A stretch of DNA of 64,000 nt from JBOZRQ01 sp050789255 (lineage in GTDB: Bacteria > Bacillota > Sulfobacillia > Symbiobacteriales > Symbiobacteriaceae), in the NCBI GenBank assembly GCA_050789255.1, contig JBOZRQ010000017.1, positions 1 through 64,000 of the forward strand, written 5' to 3'. Below the pieces are notes generated by a model. That model had not been told where the DNA came from. It was given only the letters and a program-made list of their open reading frames with translations, and searched no databases. The position numbers and the translations under genes are program-made. This document shows positions 23,531 to 31,908 of the stretch, piece after piece (the stretch's first letter is position 1; each line of letters starts with the position of its first letter).

Positions 23531-23752
23531 ATGCGTAAAGGGGCCATGGTGGCGGGGAACCCCTGGACTGTGCTGATCACCCTGGTGGGCGATCCCGACA
23601 GCCTGGGGTGTCTTCTTCTGTTCCAGGAGCTCAGCATCGACGGGAAGACCGCTGATCAGTGGGAGATTCGTTACGATCGGGTGGATGAGGCGCTGCGTGA
23701 GATGGAGATGTCTTACGGCATCGGACCCGACGATTGGCTCGATCTCGACTGA
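23531..23752 (+). CDS. small hypothetical protein
   Basis: 73 residues, with NPWTVLITLVGDPDSLGCLLL at the front and an acidic C-terminus (MSYGIGPDDWLDLD). ATG at 23531 lies 7 nt after the plsY stop; its ribosome binding site is weak, and ATG 23546 is an alternative. No family recognised. Its position between plsY and corA with tight spacing suggests one operon. Confidence 0.55.
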   Translation: MRKGAMVAGNPWTVLITLVGDPDSLGCLLLFQELSIDGKTADQWEIRYDRVDEALREMEMSYGIGPDDWLDLD

Positions 23753-23785
23753 AGAGGGTGACGGGTCCTGATTCAGGCACTGTAT

Positions 23786-24751
23786 ATGCAGGGTGAGCAG
23801 CGCACGGCGCTCAAGTGGCCCGAGGAGAAGGATCGGTGGCAGCAGGGGGACGGCATCCTCTGGATCGACATGGTCGCCCCGGCCCAGGCGGAGCTTGAGG
23901 ACCTGGCCGCAGTGCTGGGCCTGAGCGGCAGCGTCGTGAGGGCGTGTCTGAACCCAGAGCATCGGGCGCGGCTCAAGGAACAGAAGAACCACCTGCTCCT
24001 GGTGCTGAACGCTGTCGGCCGCGGCTCATCCGACAACGGGGAGCTCTCCGACCTGAGCCGTTGGCGCACCATGGAGCTGAACGTGGTCGCCGGGCCACGC
24101 TTCGTGCTGACCGTCCATCCCCACACGATCGGAGCGGTCACGCTCCTCTTCGGGCGCTGGTCCAAGGATGGCGAAGGACGCCCGCATGTGGGCTACCTGC
24201 TCCACGCGATCGCCGAGACGATCACCCTTGGGTACTACGCTGTGCTGGATCGGATCGACCTGAAGGTCGAAGAGGTGGAGAGTGAAATCATTTCGGGACG
24301 GCCCACCCCTCGGGTCACCAACCGGCTCTTCACCTTGAAGAAGCACATTCTCTACCTGCGGCGTGTGCTGGGCCCCCAGCGGGACGCCCTGGGCTCGCTG
24401 GTGCGCCGGGAGATTCCCTACGTGGGTCCCGACATGCGGCCCTATTTGCTGGAGGACTATGAGCAGACCCTGCGGATCTTCGATCTGCTCGACACCTACC
24501 GGGACCTGATCTCCAGCTCGCTGGACGCCTACCTGTCCACCGTTTCCAACCGCATGAACGAGATCATGAAGACCCTGACGATCGTCTCGACGATCATGCT
24601 CCCGCTGACGTTGATTTCGGGCGTCTTCGGGATGAACTTCGTGCACATGCCCATGACGGAGGCGACCTGGGGCTTTGCCGCCGTCACCGCACTGATGGTG
24701 GGCCTGGGCGCCGCCATGACCTATTACTTCAAACACCGTGGGTGGTTTTAG
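23786..24751 (+). CDS. corA: CorA-family divalent cation transporter
   Basis: 321 residues. Cytoplasmic alpha/beta domain, long helix (about 150-285), and two C-terminal helices with the selectivity signature GMN near 283 (ISGVFGMNFVHMP) and a basic-aromatic C-terminus. It transports Mg2+ (or Co2+/Ni2+) as a pentamer. The ATG used has a poor binding site; homologues usually begin MIxALY, and here the in-frame codons before it read LIQALY after a CTG at 23768 preceded by GAGGGTGACGGG, so a CTG start is possible. Confidence 0.9.
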   Translation: MQGEQRTALKWPEEKDRWQQGDGILWIDMVAPAQAELEDLAAVLGLSGSVVRACLNPEHRARLKEQKNHLLLVLNAVGRGSSDNGELSDLSRWRTMELNVVAGPRFVLTVHPHTIGAVTLLFGRWSKDGEGRPHVGYLLHAIAETITLGYYAVLDRIDLKVEEVESEIISGRPTPRVTNRLFTLKKHILYLRRVLGPQRDALGSLVRREIPYVGPDMRPYLLEDYEQTLRIFDLLDTYRDLISSSLDAYLSTVSNRMNEIMKTLTIVSTIMLPLTLISGVFGMNFVHMPMTEATWGFAAVTALMVGLGAAMTYYFKHRGWF

Positions 24752-24754
24752 CTC

Positions 24755-25189
24755 TTGTTCTCCCGGCCATGGTTCCGCTACCTGCTGCTGATCCTGTGGA
24801 TGGCGCTGATCTACCGGGCTTCGGCCACGCCGGACCTACGGGCGGTTCCGCTGGCCCAGCGCTTTGGCTTTCTGCCCGCAGTGCTCGGCACGGAGGCCAC
24901 CAACCTGCTTGAGCTGACCCTGCGCAAGGGCGCCCACATGCTGAGCTTTGGCATTTTGGCCTCGCTGGCGCGGTGGGCTTTGGCGCCTAAGCTGTCCGGG
25001 TGGCGGCTGTGGTGGGCCGCCCTGGGGGTCACGGTCCTGTATGCGGCCTCCGACGAGTACCACCAGACCTTCGTCCCGACCCGCCACGGGGCGGTGACCG
25101 ACGTGATGATCGATACCGCCGGGGCGGTGATTGCGCTCTTGGCGGTGAAAGCCAAAGCCAGCCGCCATCGTCGGTCGGCAACGCAATAG
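24755..25189 (+). CDS. VanZ-family membrane protein
   Basis: 144 residues with four predicted helices and the VanZ signatures: LLILWMALIYRASATPD at the front, LRKGAHMLSFGILA, and YAASDEYHQTFVPTRHGAVTDVMIDTAG. VanZ proteins are linked to teicoplanin tolerance in some hosts; most members have no tested role. The TTG start is 3 nt after the corA stop, so translation is probably coupled. A hairpin terminator follows. Confidence 0.85.
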   Translation: MFSRPWFRYLLLILWMALIYRASATPDLRAVPLAQRFGFLPAVLGTEATNLLELTLRKGAHMLSFGILASLARWALAPKLSGWRLWWAALGVTVLYAASDEYHQTFVPTRHGAVTDVMIDTAGAVIALLAVKAKASRHRRSATQ

Positions 25190-25192
25190 GAT

Positions 25193-25225
25193 GCGGCCCT
25201 CTGGCGATGACTGCCGGAGGGCCGC
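25193..25225. terminator. bidirectional terminator
   Basis: GCGGCCCTCTGGC and GCCGGAGGGCCGC pair (one T.G) around a short loop between the convergent vanZ and tetR genes. Confidence 0.65.
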
Positions 25226-25235
25226 TGTGCGTCAT

Positions 25236-25652
25236 TTATCGTGTGCCGCCGTACTTTTGCGCCAGGTGGGCGATGTCCGGCATGGCGTTGCCGATGTAGC
25301 TCTGGTCGGTGGGAATGCTGAAGGCGAGCTGGTTGCCCTCGATATTCGCCTCCTGATAGCTCCCGGAGAGGGTGACTTTGCCCGTGCGCCGCTCAAAGCT
25401 GAAGGTGAGGGTGAGTGTGCCGGCTTCGGGAGCGAAGGTGTACGAGCCCTCCAGCGACTTGTAGCACTGGCCGAGCCCCTCGTGCAGGGCCATGAGGTCG
25501 GCGCCCTTCAGCCAGACCTTGCCCTCCGCCCGGAAGCTGCGGCTCTGTACGGTCAGCCCAGCCCGCACGCTCCCATCCTGGCTGTTCGTGGTTCCGCCCT
25601 CGATCTGCAGGCGCACGAAGCCCCATTCCCCGGTGAATTCGATCTGGTCCAT
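25236..25652 (-). CDS. possible internal product: WapI-like domain alone
   Basis: Within the TetR fusion, ATG at 25652 preceded by GAAAGGAA at 8-nt spacing would give a free 138-residue protein made of the C-terminal domain only. The junction falls exactly at the normal end of a TetR protein. This is a proposal from start-site context; it needs protein-level evidence. Confidence 0.35.
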   Translation of the reverse strand: MDQIEFTGEWGFVRLQIEGGTTNSQDGSVRAGLTVQSRSFRAEGKVWLKGADLMALHEGLGQCYKSLEGSYTFAPEAGTLTLTFSFERRTGKVTLSGSYQEANIEGNQLAFSIPTDQSYIGNAMPDIAHLAQKYGGTR

Positions 25653-26240
25653 GATCAGTCTTCCTTTCGTGATGGCCTGCCAGCAACAGATGGCAGCCTG
25701 GTCGATCAGCGCAGGGTTCAGGGTGATGCGCCCTTGCCACGCGGAGCGCACGAGGGCTGTGAGCGAGCCGCTGATGAAGGCAGAGAGCACCTCATCCGGC
25801 AGGGGCTTTAAGACCCCGGCCCGCCGGGCCTGCTCGTACATGCTCGCCTCGGGCTCGAACTGTCCGGTCACCAGCGCCCGGCTCGCCTCGTCGAGATACG
25901 GAGCGTGGTGGTGCAGCTGCAGGAAGGCAAACGCCTTGGGATTGGCCAGGGCGTACTCGGCGGAGCGGGAGAAGAAGTAGCGGACCTGGTCATAGGGCTG
26001 GGCGCCCCTGGGGAAGTCCCCCCAGACGGCGCGCTCCATTTGCTCCCGAAGGCCCCGGTACAGCTCGTTGACGACCGCTTCCTTGTTCTCGAAGTAGTGG
26101 TAGAGGGTGCCCACGCTGACACCCGCGCGCTCGGCGATCTGCGGGACGTTGGTGGCGTGAAAGCCTCGCTCTGCGAAGAGGTCAAGGGCGGCGGACAGGA
26201 TGGTCACCCGCTTCTCCTCGCGCCGGGTGGGGTTCGCCAT
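25236..26240 (-). CDS. TetR regulator fused to a WapI-like domain
   Basis: 334 residues. Residues 1-196 are a complete TetR protein: HTH with FAERGFHATNVPQIAERAGVSVGTLYHYFENKEAV, then a ligand-binding helical domain. Residues 197-334 are a separate beta-rich domain beginning MDQIEFTGEWGFVRLQIEGG, which resembles the small WapI/immunity-like family. At the junction an ATG (25652) has GAAAGGAA 8 nt upstream, so the second domain may also be made alone. The start at 26240 was chosen because the frame further upstream crosses the operator at 26266-26281. Autoregulation is likely. Confidence 0.75.
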   Translation of the reverse strand: MANPTRREEKRVTILSAALDLFAERGFHATNVPQIAERAGVSVGTLYHYFENKEAVVNELYRGLREQMERAVWGDFPRGAQPYDQVRYFFSRSAEYALANPKAFAFLQLHHHAPYLDEASRALVTGQFEPEASMYEQARRAGVLKPLPDEVLSAFISGSLTALVRSAWQGRITLNPALIDQAAICCWQAITKGRLIMDQIEFTGEWGFVRLQIEGGTTNSQDGSVRAGLTVQSRSFRAEGKVWLKGADLMALHEGLGQCYKSLEGSYTFAPEAGTLTLTFSFERRTGKVTLSGSYQEANIEGNQLAFSIPTDQSYIGNAMPDIAHLAQKYGGTR

Positions 26241-26265
26241 GCTCCGATCATCCTCCGGATTTTTC

Positions 26266-26281
26266 GAATGAACGTTCATTC
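26266..26281 (-). promoter_or_regulatory. 16-bp palindromic TetR-type operator
   Basis: GAATGAACGTTCATTC is a perfect palindrome of the TGAACGTTCA type common for TetR-family operators, 25 bp upstream of the tetR start and within the divergent region to marR. Confidence 0.75.
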
Positions 26282-26332
26282 TACCCACAGATTACCCGAT
26301 CGGCGAGACTTGTGTCAAGTGAATACTCGTAG

Positions 26333-26367
26333 TTGCGTCATACAACAGTTGTGTGATACAACTATAT
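26333..26367 (+). promoter_or_regulatory. marR promoter/operator region
   Basis: GTTGTGTGATACAAC (26349-26363) is an imperfect palindrome and ACAACAGTTGT (26342-26352) a perfect one, overlapping; TTGCGT (26333-26338) could be the -35. The layout fits autorepression by the MarR protein whose gene begins at 26383. Confidence 0.5.
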
Positions 26368-26382
26368 CGAGGTGGATGACGT

Positions 26383-26817
26383 ATGCACGAAGAGGAGCTG
26401 CAGCAGCGGATGCAGGTCTTCATCCGGCGGTTCGGATTGCTGAACCAGGACGCCACGCCCTGCGGGCGCCCGCTCTCGCCCTCGCAGTCCCACGCCCTGC
26501 AGGTAATCGGGCACGCGGGGCCGCTGTCACAGCAGCAGCTGTCGGACGAGCTGAGCCTGGACAAGAGCACGACCAGCCGCCTGGTTACCCAGCTCGTGGA
26601 ACAGGGCTGGGTGACGAAGGCCGTCAACCCGGAGAACCGGCGGGAGTTTCTGCTGTCGCTCAGCCCTGCGGGCCAGCGGGTCCTGGGCGAGGTGATGTCG
26701 GCCTCGGCGGGCCGGTTCCGGGAGGTGCTCGAGCGCATCCCCGCGGAGAAGCGGCAGCAGGTGCTCGAGTCGCTGGACCTGCTCACCGGCGCACTACGAA
26801 AGGATGATACCCCATGA
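26383..26817 (+). CDS. MarR-family transcriptional regulator
   Basis: 144 residues. Winged helix at about 48-100 with LSQQQLSDELSLDKSTTSRLVTQLVEQGWV and the wing NPENRREFLLSLSPAGQRV; flanking helices form the dimer interface. The N-terminal HEEELQQRMQVFIRRFGLL and a CGRPLSPSQSHAL segment are typical. GGTGG lies before the ATG. It overlaps the next gene (a small membrane protein) by 4 nt, its most likely co-transcribed target. Confidence 0.88.
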   Translation: MHEEELQQRMQVFIRRFGLLNQDATPCGRPLSPSQSHALQVIGHAGPLSQQQLSDELSLDKSTTSRLVTQLVEQGWVTKAVNPENRREFLLSLSPAGQRVLGEVMSASAGRFREVLERIPAEKRQQVLESLDLLTGALRKDDTP

Positions 26818-27116
26818 TGCAGCGAAACGGCCTGACGGCCGTCGGCGCCCCGATTCTCGCCTTTCTGGCCAGCCAGCACCACACGCTCCACATGCTGCTG
26901 ATGACGGCCGGCATCGGCGGCGCCGGCATGAGCTTCATGTCACATTTCCCGATGCTGCGCCGGATTATGCTGCTGATGTCGTTGGTGATGGCCGGCGTCA
27001 CCGCCTATCAGATGCTGCGGCCGGGGCGCCCCCACCGCATGCGGATACTCGGGGCGGTCTCTGTGTTGCTCACCCTCGGGATGATGGGCTATAGCGTGGT
27101 CCAGTTCGGGCTTTAG
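26814..27116 (+). CDS. small membrane protein, unknown
   Basis: 100 residues, three predicted helices (about 9-24, 45-63, 78-97), His-rich first loop (SQHHTLH) and several Met. Start ATGATG overlaps the marR stop. The gene ends tail-to-tail with the amine oxidase, overlapping by 4 nt. A link to the MarR regulator is suggested only by co-transcription; the family is not recognised. Confidence 0.6.
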   Translation: MMQRNGLTAVGAPILAFLASQHHTLHMLLMTAGIGGAGMSFMSHFPMLRRIMLLMSLVMAGVTAYQMLRPGRPHRMRILGAVSVLLTLGMMGYSVVQFGL

Positions 27117-28639
27117 CGGCGGCGAAGGTCAGCGAGGATCTCGCCCGCTGCCCGCTCCCCGCTCTCAACCGCGCCGTTCAGATAGCCCTGAAAGTCGACC
27201 GAGGTGTGCTCCCCCGCGAAGTGGCAGTGACCTTCCCGCTCTCGCTCGACCCCGGCGAACCGGGTATACTGCCCGACCTTCCAGTAGGAATAGGAGCCCC
27301 GGGTCCAGGGGTTGCCCGGCCAGTAGTCGACCGTCGCCTTGCCGTTCCATTTCCCGGTGATGCCCGGCAGCAGGGGTTCCAACTGCCCGAGGAACTGCTC
27401 AGCCCGAGCGCGGGGCGTGCCCGTGCCGTAACTGGCACCGACCGCACCGCCCGTGTAGTTGACCAGCAGGCCGGACTGCCCGGGCTGAGCCCGACTTACC
27501 TCCCAGGTATTCTGGTACCCGGTGTCGGCGTAGGTCTCGCCGTTGCAGCCTAACGAATTCCAGTGGCGATCGGTGAACTGCACATGCAGCTTGGCGTTGG
27601 TGCCCATCGCCAGTTCCGCAATCGCCACTTGCTTCAGCGGCCTGAAGCCAGCACGCGTAAAGTCGACCGCCTCCCGCATCACGCCGAAGGGGACCGTCAT
27701 GACAACCTTGTCCGCCACCACATCCCTTGTGGACTGGCCGGTGAGGAAGGTGAGCGTGAAGGTCCCATTTGCATTTTGCCGGACGGCCGTCAGGGCATGG
27801 TCGGTCACGATCTGGCCCGCAAGCGCGCCCGCCAGGCGGGCAGCGATCTGGTCGTTGCCGCCCCGTACGTGGAACTTCTCGTTGGAAGGGCCGAAGATGC
27901 GCAGCTGGCCCTGGCCGCGGTAGCCCAGCAGATAGAGCAGGTTCAGCGCCGACTGTTCGCTGCACTCCGCCCCGTACTCGATGTTGTAGGCGATATCAAG
28001 CAATCGCCCCAGCTTGGAGGTGGTGCCGCCCGGCACGGTCTCTTCGATCCAGTCGATGATCGACAACTGGTCGAGCTGCAGGCCACGCTGGGTGTAGCTG
28101 TTGTACAAGGTGGGGTAGGAGGCCTGGGAGAGGTCCTTGTGCAGCTTCTGCCAGATCTGCTTGATATCTGCCGTGGCCTGGCCGTAGGTGTAGGGCGCCC
28201 CGTCAAAGAGGTAGAGCGGCTCCGTGCCCTTCGCCTCGGCCTGGTAGAGGTTGTCCAGCGCAAGGCCGAGCTCCTTGGCCAGATGCCGGATGGCGATGTG
28301 GCTGCTGTCGATCAGTTCGCCCCCGTGCTCGGTGATCTGCCCGTCGGCGAACTCGCCGCGCCGGGTCCAGCACCGCCCGCCCACCCGGGTCGACGCCTCG
28401 TACACGGTGGCGATGTACCCTGCCTGGCGAAGCCGGTAAGCCGCCGTCAGCCCTGCAAGGCCGGCGCCCACCACGGCGATGCGGGGGGCGGTGGCCGCAG
28501 CCGCAGGCCGGGGTAGACTCAGCACCGCCGCGGCAGTGCCCACGCTCTGAAGGAACTGACGCCTCGTCAGCGTGAATCCGCTGCTACCCGTCCGAATCAC
28601 CGCTGCCTGCACCTGCGATGCCAAATGAGTGCGCGCCAT
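27113..28639 (-). CDS. FAD-dependent amine oxidase, Tat-exported
   Basis: 508 residues. Twin-arginine signal TRRQFLQ at 25-31 followed by a hydrophobic stretch to about 50; FAD-binding VVGAGLAG (56-63) with the second Arg-rich motif ASTRVGGRCWT; C-terminal FAGEHTS and GYLNGAVESGERAA, standard for flavin monoamine/L-amino-acid oxidases. It would oxidatively deaminate an amine or amino acid outside the membrane. The ATG at 28639 follows AGGAGGGG. Preceded on the same strand by a DMT exporter gene at about 100-bp distance; ATGCGA/TCGCAT arms lie between them. Confidence 0.88.
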   Translation of the reverse strand: MARTHLASQVQAAVIRTGSSGFTLTRRQFLQSVGTAAAVLSLPRPAAAATAPRIAVVGAGLAGLTAAYRLRQAGYIATVYEASTRVGGRCWTRRGEFADGQITEHGGELIDSSHIAIRHLAKELGLALDNLYQAEAKGTEPLYLFDGAPYTYGQATADIKQIWQKLHKDLSQASYPTLYNSYTQRGLQLDQLSIIDWIEETVPGGTTSKLGRLLDIAYNIEYGAECSEQSALNLLYLLGYRGQGQLRIFGPSNEKFHVRGGNDQIAARLAGALAGQIVTDHALTAVRQNANGTFTLTFLTGQSTRDVVADKVVMTVPFGVMREAVDFTRAGFRPLKQVAIAELAMGTNAKLHVQFTDRHWNSLGCNGETYADTGYQNTWEVSRAQPGQSGLLVNYTGGAVGASYGTGTPRARAEQFLGQLEPLLPGITGKWNGKATVDYWPGNPWTRGSYSYWKVGQYTRFAGVEREREGHCHFAGEHTSVDFQGYLNGAVESGERAAGEILADLRRR

Positions 28640-28738
28640 AAGCCCCTCCTGCCATGCGATTTGCCAGTCGCATTTCATGATGAGGGGCTGGGTGGGTCCT
28701 GTATAGGGTATGGCTGGGATATTAGGCCACGGCAAAAG

Positions 28739-29590
28739 TCACCCGGACCGCTGCACCAGGTAGATCCCCAGGCCCACGCCCAGGCTCCCGGCGAAGTCCA
28801 CGGCGTGCAGGGCCTCGCCGAGGATCAGCGCCCCCAGGAAGAGCCCCAGCACGGGGTTCAGGAAGAAGAAGGCGCTAGCCCGGGAGGCATCTCCTGCCCT
28901 AAGTAGGTAGAACCAGATGATCATCGCCCCGCAGGAGACGCCCAGGGCCAGGAAGCCCACGGCGCCCAGGAAGCTCAGGCCCCAGCGGATGCCGGCGACC
29001 GGCTCCAGCAGCAGGCTGGGCACCAGGAGTGCCACGCTGGCGACCGCCAACTGGACCCCGTTGATCACCACCAGGTCGAAGGTGGGCGCCCACCGTTTGA
29101 ACAGGATGGTGCCCGTCACCATCAGGGCGTTGGCGAGCAGGATCAGCAGCATGGAGCTGAGGTGCTCCTCGCCGCCCATGCGCCCGTACATGATGCCTAC
29201 CACGCTGGCAAAGGCGAGTACGAAACCCGCCACCTTGACGGCGCCCATGCGCTCCTTGAGCAGCAGCGGGGCGGCCAGGGCCAGCATCAGCGGGTTGGTG
29301 GAGGCGAGCACGGCGCCCATGCCGCCCGAGAGGTGGCGCAGGGCGATGGCCGAGATGCCCAGGTAGAGAGCGTTGTTCAGCAGTCCGAGCGCGCCAAGGC
29401 GACCCCAGTCACGCAGGGTGGCGGGGAGGATGCGGCCGCGCAGGCGCGCAAAGAGCAGGAGCAGCGTGCCGGCAATCAGGAAGCGGAAGCCCATCAGGAA
29501 GAGCGGAGGGCTGCTGCGGAGCCCGATTTTCACGCCCATGAAGGCGCTCGCCCACAGCGTTGAGAAGAGAATTGCTAAGAGTGTGTACAT
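28739..29590 (-). CDS. DMT-superfamily (EamA) transporter
   Basis: 283 residues, ten predicted helices in two EamA repeats. The first ends with LASTNPLMLALAAPLLLKERMG, the second with FFFLNPVLGLFLGALILGEAL, the repeated P-L-ERhG/GE pattern of the family. Substrates in the family include amino acids and metabolites. The ATG start has weak upstream AGGAGAG-like sequence. It is divergent from ndk. Confidence 0.88.
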   Translation of the reverse strand: MYTLLAILFSTLWASAFMGVKIGLRSSPPLFLMGFRFLIAGTLLLLFARLRGRILPATLRDWGRLGALGLLNNALYLGISAIALRHLSGGMGAVLASTNPLMLALAAPLLLKERMGAVKVAGFVLAFASVVGIMYGRMGGEEHLSSMLLILLANALMVTGTILFKRWAPTFDLVVINGVQLAVASVALLVPSLLLEPVAGIRWGLSFLGAVGFLALGVSCGAMIIWFYLLRAGDASRASAFFFLNPVLGLFLGALILGEALHAVDFAGSLGVGLGIYLVQRSG

Positions 29591-29638
29591 AGAGGAGAGT
29601 GTTCGTGCGACTACTCGCTGACTCCTGCCAGTTGTTTC

Positions 29639-29667
29639 TTGCCAAACCTCTCCCAGTTCGCTAAAAT
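29639..29667 (+). promoter_or_regulatory. ndk promoter
   Basis: TTGCCA (29639-29644) and TAAAAT (29662-29667) with 17-bp spacing, 44 nt before the ndk start. Confidence 0.7.
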
Positions 29668-29710
29668 CATCACGGTGCGTCTAGTTTCGAAAAGGGAGAG
29701 CGATCATACA

Positions 29711-30163
29711 ATGGAACGCAGCTTTGTCATGGTCAAGCCCGACGGCGTTCAGCGCGGGCTCGTGGGTGAGGTCATCAGCCGGTTCGAGCGCCGTGGTCTG
29801 AAGCTGGTCGCTGCCAAGCTCATGAACGTGCCCCGCGAGCTGGCCGAACAGCATTACGCCGAGCTGAAGGAGCGCCCCTTCTTTCCCGGCCTGATTCAGT
29901 TCATTACCTCCGGCCCGGTCATGGCCATGGTCTGGGAGGGTCCGAACGCCATCGCCACCATCCGAAAGACCATGGGCGCCACCAACCCGGCCAACGCCGA
30001 GCCCGGCACCATCCGCGCGGATCTCGCCTGCGATGTCTCCAACAACATCGTGCACGGCTCCGACGGCCCCGAGAACGCTGCCCGTGAAATCGGCCTCTGG
30101 TTCGGTGACCTCGGCGCCAGCTACAGCCGCGCCGTGGACACCTGGATCTATCCGACCAAGTAA
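29711..30163 (+). CDS. ndk: nucleoside diphosphate kinase
   Basis: 150 residues, the usual length. Phosphorylates NDPs to NTPs through a phosphohistidine; the active-site His115 is in NNIVHGSDG, and the N-terminal ERSFVMVKPDGVQRGLVG and the Kpn-loop region MGATNPANAEPGTIR are all present. The ATG at 29711 fits the conserved N-terminus; GGGAGAG lies 12 nt upstream. A longer frame from 29639 covers the promoter and is not used. Monocistronic. Confidence 0.95.
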   Translation: MERSFVMVKPDGVQRGLVGEVISRFERRGLKLVAAKLMNVPRELAEQHYAELKERPFFPGLIQFITSGPVMAMVWEGPNAIATIRKTMGATNPANAEPGTIRADLACDVSNNIVHGSDGPENAAREIGLWFGDLGASYSRAVDTWIYPTK

Positions 30164-30235
30164 AGCCATATACGTGCTAGCGGCCCGGCGGGCCCGGCTG
30201 TTGCCGGCCTTCCGGGCTGCTTTGCCCTGACGCCG

Positions 30236-31024
30236 TCATCCTTGTCCCCTGGGCCCCCGCCCACCCGGGATAATCAGCACCTGCCCGGGCGTAAGCTGGT
30301 AAGGTTCGCTCAGCTTGTTGGCCCTGGCGATGGCGCCGGGGGAGGTGCCATACTTGCGGGCCAGGCGCCACAGCGAGTCCCCTCGCCTGACGGTGCAAAT
30401 CACCTGTGACTCCTTGGGCAGCAGTGAACATGGCACAAACACATCGACGAAACCATCGCGGGTAGCTGCGACCGTCTCCCCGGAGCCGGCGGAGCGAGCT
30501 GTCACGAGCCCGCCGATATAGAGGCGGCCGAGCTCCTCCAGCCTGCTCTCCTGGCTGACGGCAAGCACCTGGAAGATATACATGGTCTGCGCCCCCGAAG
30601 CGGCAGCCACCACCTCTGCCCGGCCGTCGCCGTTCACATCATCGAGGCTGATGCTGCGGAAGTAGGCGTTGGGGTAGAGCAGGGTCTGGCAAAGCAATGT
30701 AAGCCCCTGCGGCGTCCAGGCATAGATCAGCACGTTATCCTTCGTGCCGATGATCAGCATGCCCGGGCCGGAGGGATCGATCTGCCCTACCGCCACAGAT
30801 AGGCCGTCCTTGGTCAGCGTCTCCTCGGCGCGCAGGGCATAGGTATCACCCGTCCAGTCGTAGACCTTCAGCTCACGGCCGGCACAGGCTATGATCTCGG
30901 GCTGACCGTCGCCGTCCAAGTCGCCGGTCTCCACGAGCACGAGCCGCCCTGAGCCACCGCCGCGCCAGCGCCGGTGAAACTGGGCGCCGTGTTCTCCCTG
31001 GGCCTGGCCTCCGTGCTCCACCAT
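30236..31024 (-). CDS. VCBS/FG-GAP-like protein with C-terminal LysM
   Basis: 262 residues. The first ~190 residues hold FG-GAP/VCBS-type repeats with calcium-loop patterns (TGDLDGDGQPEI and DDVNGDGRAEVV), predicting a partial beta-propeller. Residues about 205-252 are a LysM domain (CTVRRGDSLWRLARKYGTSPGAIARAN, ending PGQVLIIPG). No signal peptide or membrane segment is visible, which is odd for a cell-wall-binding module; it may be a spore-coat/cortex protein made in the mother cell. ATG at 31024 follows GAGGTG by 9 nt. Confidence 0.7.
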   Translation of the reverse strand: MVEHGGQAQGEHGAQFHRRWRGGGSGRLVLVETGDLDGDGQPEIIACAGRELKVYDWTGDTYALRAEETLTKDGLSVAVGQIDPSGPGMLIIGTKDNVLIYAWTPQGLTLLCQTLLYPNAYFRSISLDDVNGDGRAEVVAAASGAQTMYIFQVLAVSQESRLEELGRLYIGGLVTARSAGSGETVAATRDGFVDVFVPCSLLPKESQVICTVRRGDSLWRLARKYGTSPGAIARANKLSEPYQLTPGQVLIIPGGRGPRGQG

Positions 31025-31085
31025 CGTCGGTCTCACCTCGTTCTCGGGCTTTATGTTTTCAGCTTATGTAACCGGAAAGGCGGGC

Positions 31086-31892
31086 GTGAATTCCATGAGC
31101 AACAAGAAGGTGCGTTTGGCCATCATCGGCGGCACCGGGGTCTATGACCCCCGCATCCTGTCGGATATCCGTGAGGAGGAGGTCCTGACCCCCTACGGCG
31201 ACGTCCGTCTGCGGGTGGGCACCTACGCCGGTGAGGAGGTCGCCTTTCTGCCGCGGCACGGCGCCAAGCATTCGGTGCCGCCGCATCTGATCAACTACCG
31301 GGCCAACATCTGGGCGCTCAAGCACCTGGGGGTGGAGCGCGTCGTCGCCACCACCGCCGTTGGCTCGGTCAACAAGGCGATGAAGCCCGGCGACTTCGTC
31401 ATCATCGACCAGTTCCTCGATTTCACGAAGGCCCGCGCCGCCACGTTCTTCGAGGGCGGGGAGCAGGGCGTCGTCCACACCGACTTCACCGAGCCCTACT
31501 GCCCGGAGTGCCGCAAGGTCCTGCTGGAGTCGGCGGCGACCCTGGGGATTACCGCCCATGACGGCGGCTGCTACGTGTGCACCGAGGGTCCTCGCTTTGA
31601 GACCCCGGCCGAGATCCGCATGTTCGCCCAGCTGGGCGGCGACCTCGTCGGCATGACCAACGTGCCCGAGGTGGTGCTCGCCCGGGAGGCGGGGCTCTGC
31701 TACGCCACGGTCTCCATGGTGACGAACTTCGGCGCCGGCATCAGCCCGAACGCCCTGACCCACGAGGAGGTCCTCGAGGTGATGGCGGAGAACGGGGAGA
31801 ATCTCAAGAAGCTAATTATGGCCGCACTGACTGCGATTCCGGCGGAGCGCGGCTGCACCTGCGGCCGGCAGGCCGGGGCGATGAAGGTATAA
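31086..31892 (+). CDS. mtnP: S-methyl-5'-thioadenosine phosphorylase
   Basis: 268 residues. Cleaves methylthioadenosine (or methylthioinosine) with phosphate. The family pattern is clear: VRLAIIGGTGVYD near the start, LPRHGAKHSVPPHLINYRAN, VVATTAVGS, TEGPRFETPAEIRMF and GMTNVPEVVLAREAGLCYA. The C-terminus has CTCG. GTG at 31086 is preceded by GGAAAGG at 5 nt; ATG 31095 is an alternative. It heads a run of MTA/SAH recycling genes; ahcY starts 17 nt after its stop. Confidence 0.93.
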   Translation: MNSMSNKKVRLAIIGGTGVYDPRILSDIREEEVLTPYGDVRLRVGTYAGEEVAFLPRHGAKHSVPPHLINYRANIWALKHLGVERVVATTAVGSVNKAMKPGDFVIIDQFLDFTKARAATFFEGGEQGVVHTDFTEPYCPECRKVLLESAATLGITAHDGGCYVCTEGPRFETPAEIRMFAQLGGDLVGMTNVPEVVLAREAGLCYATVSMVTNFGAGISPNALTHEEVLEVMAENGENLKKLIMAALTAIPAERGCTCGRQAGAMKV

Positions 31893-31908
31893 CGGGGAGG
31901 TGCCACAG

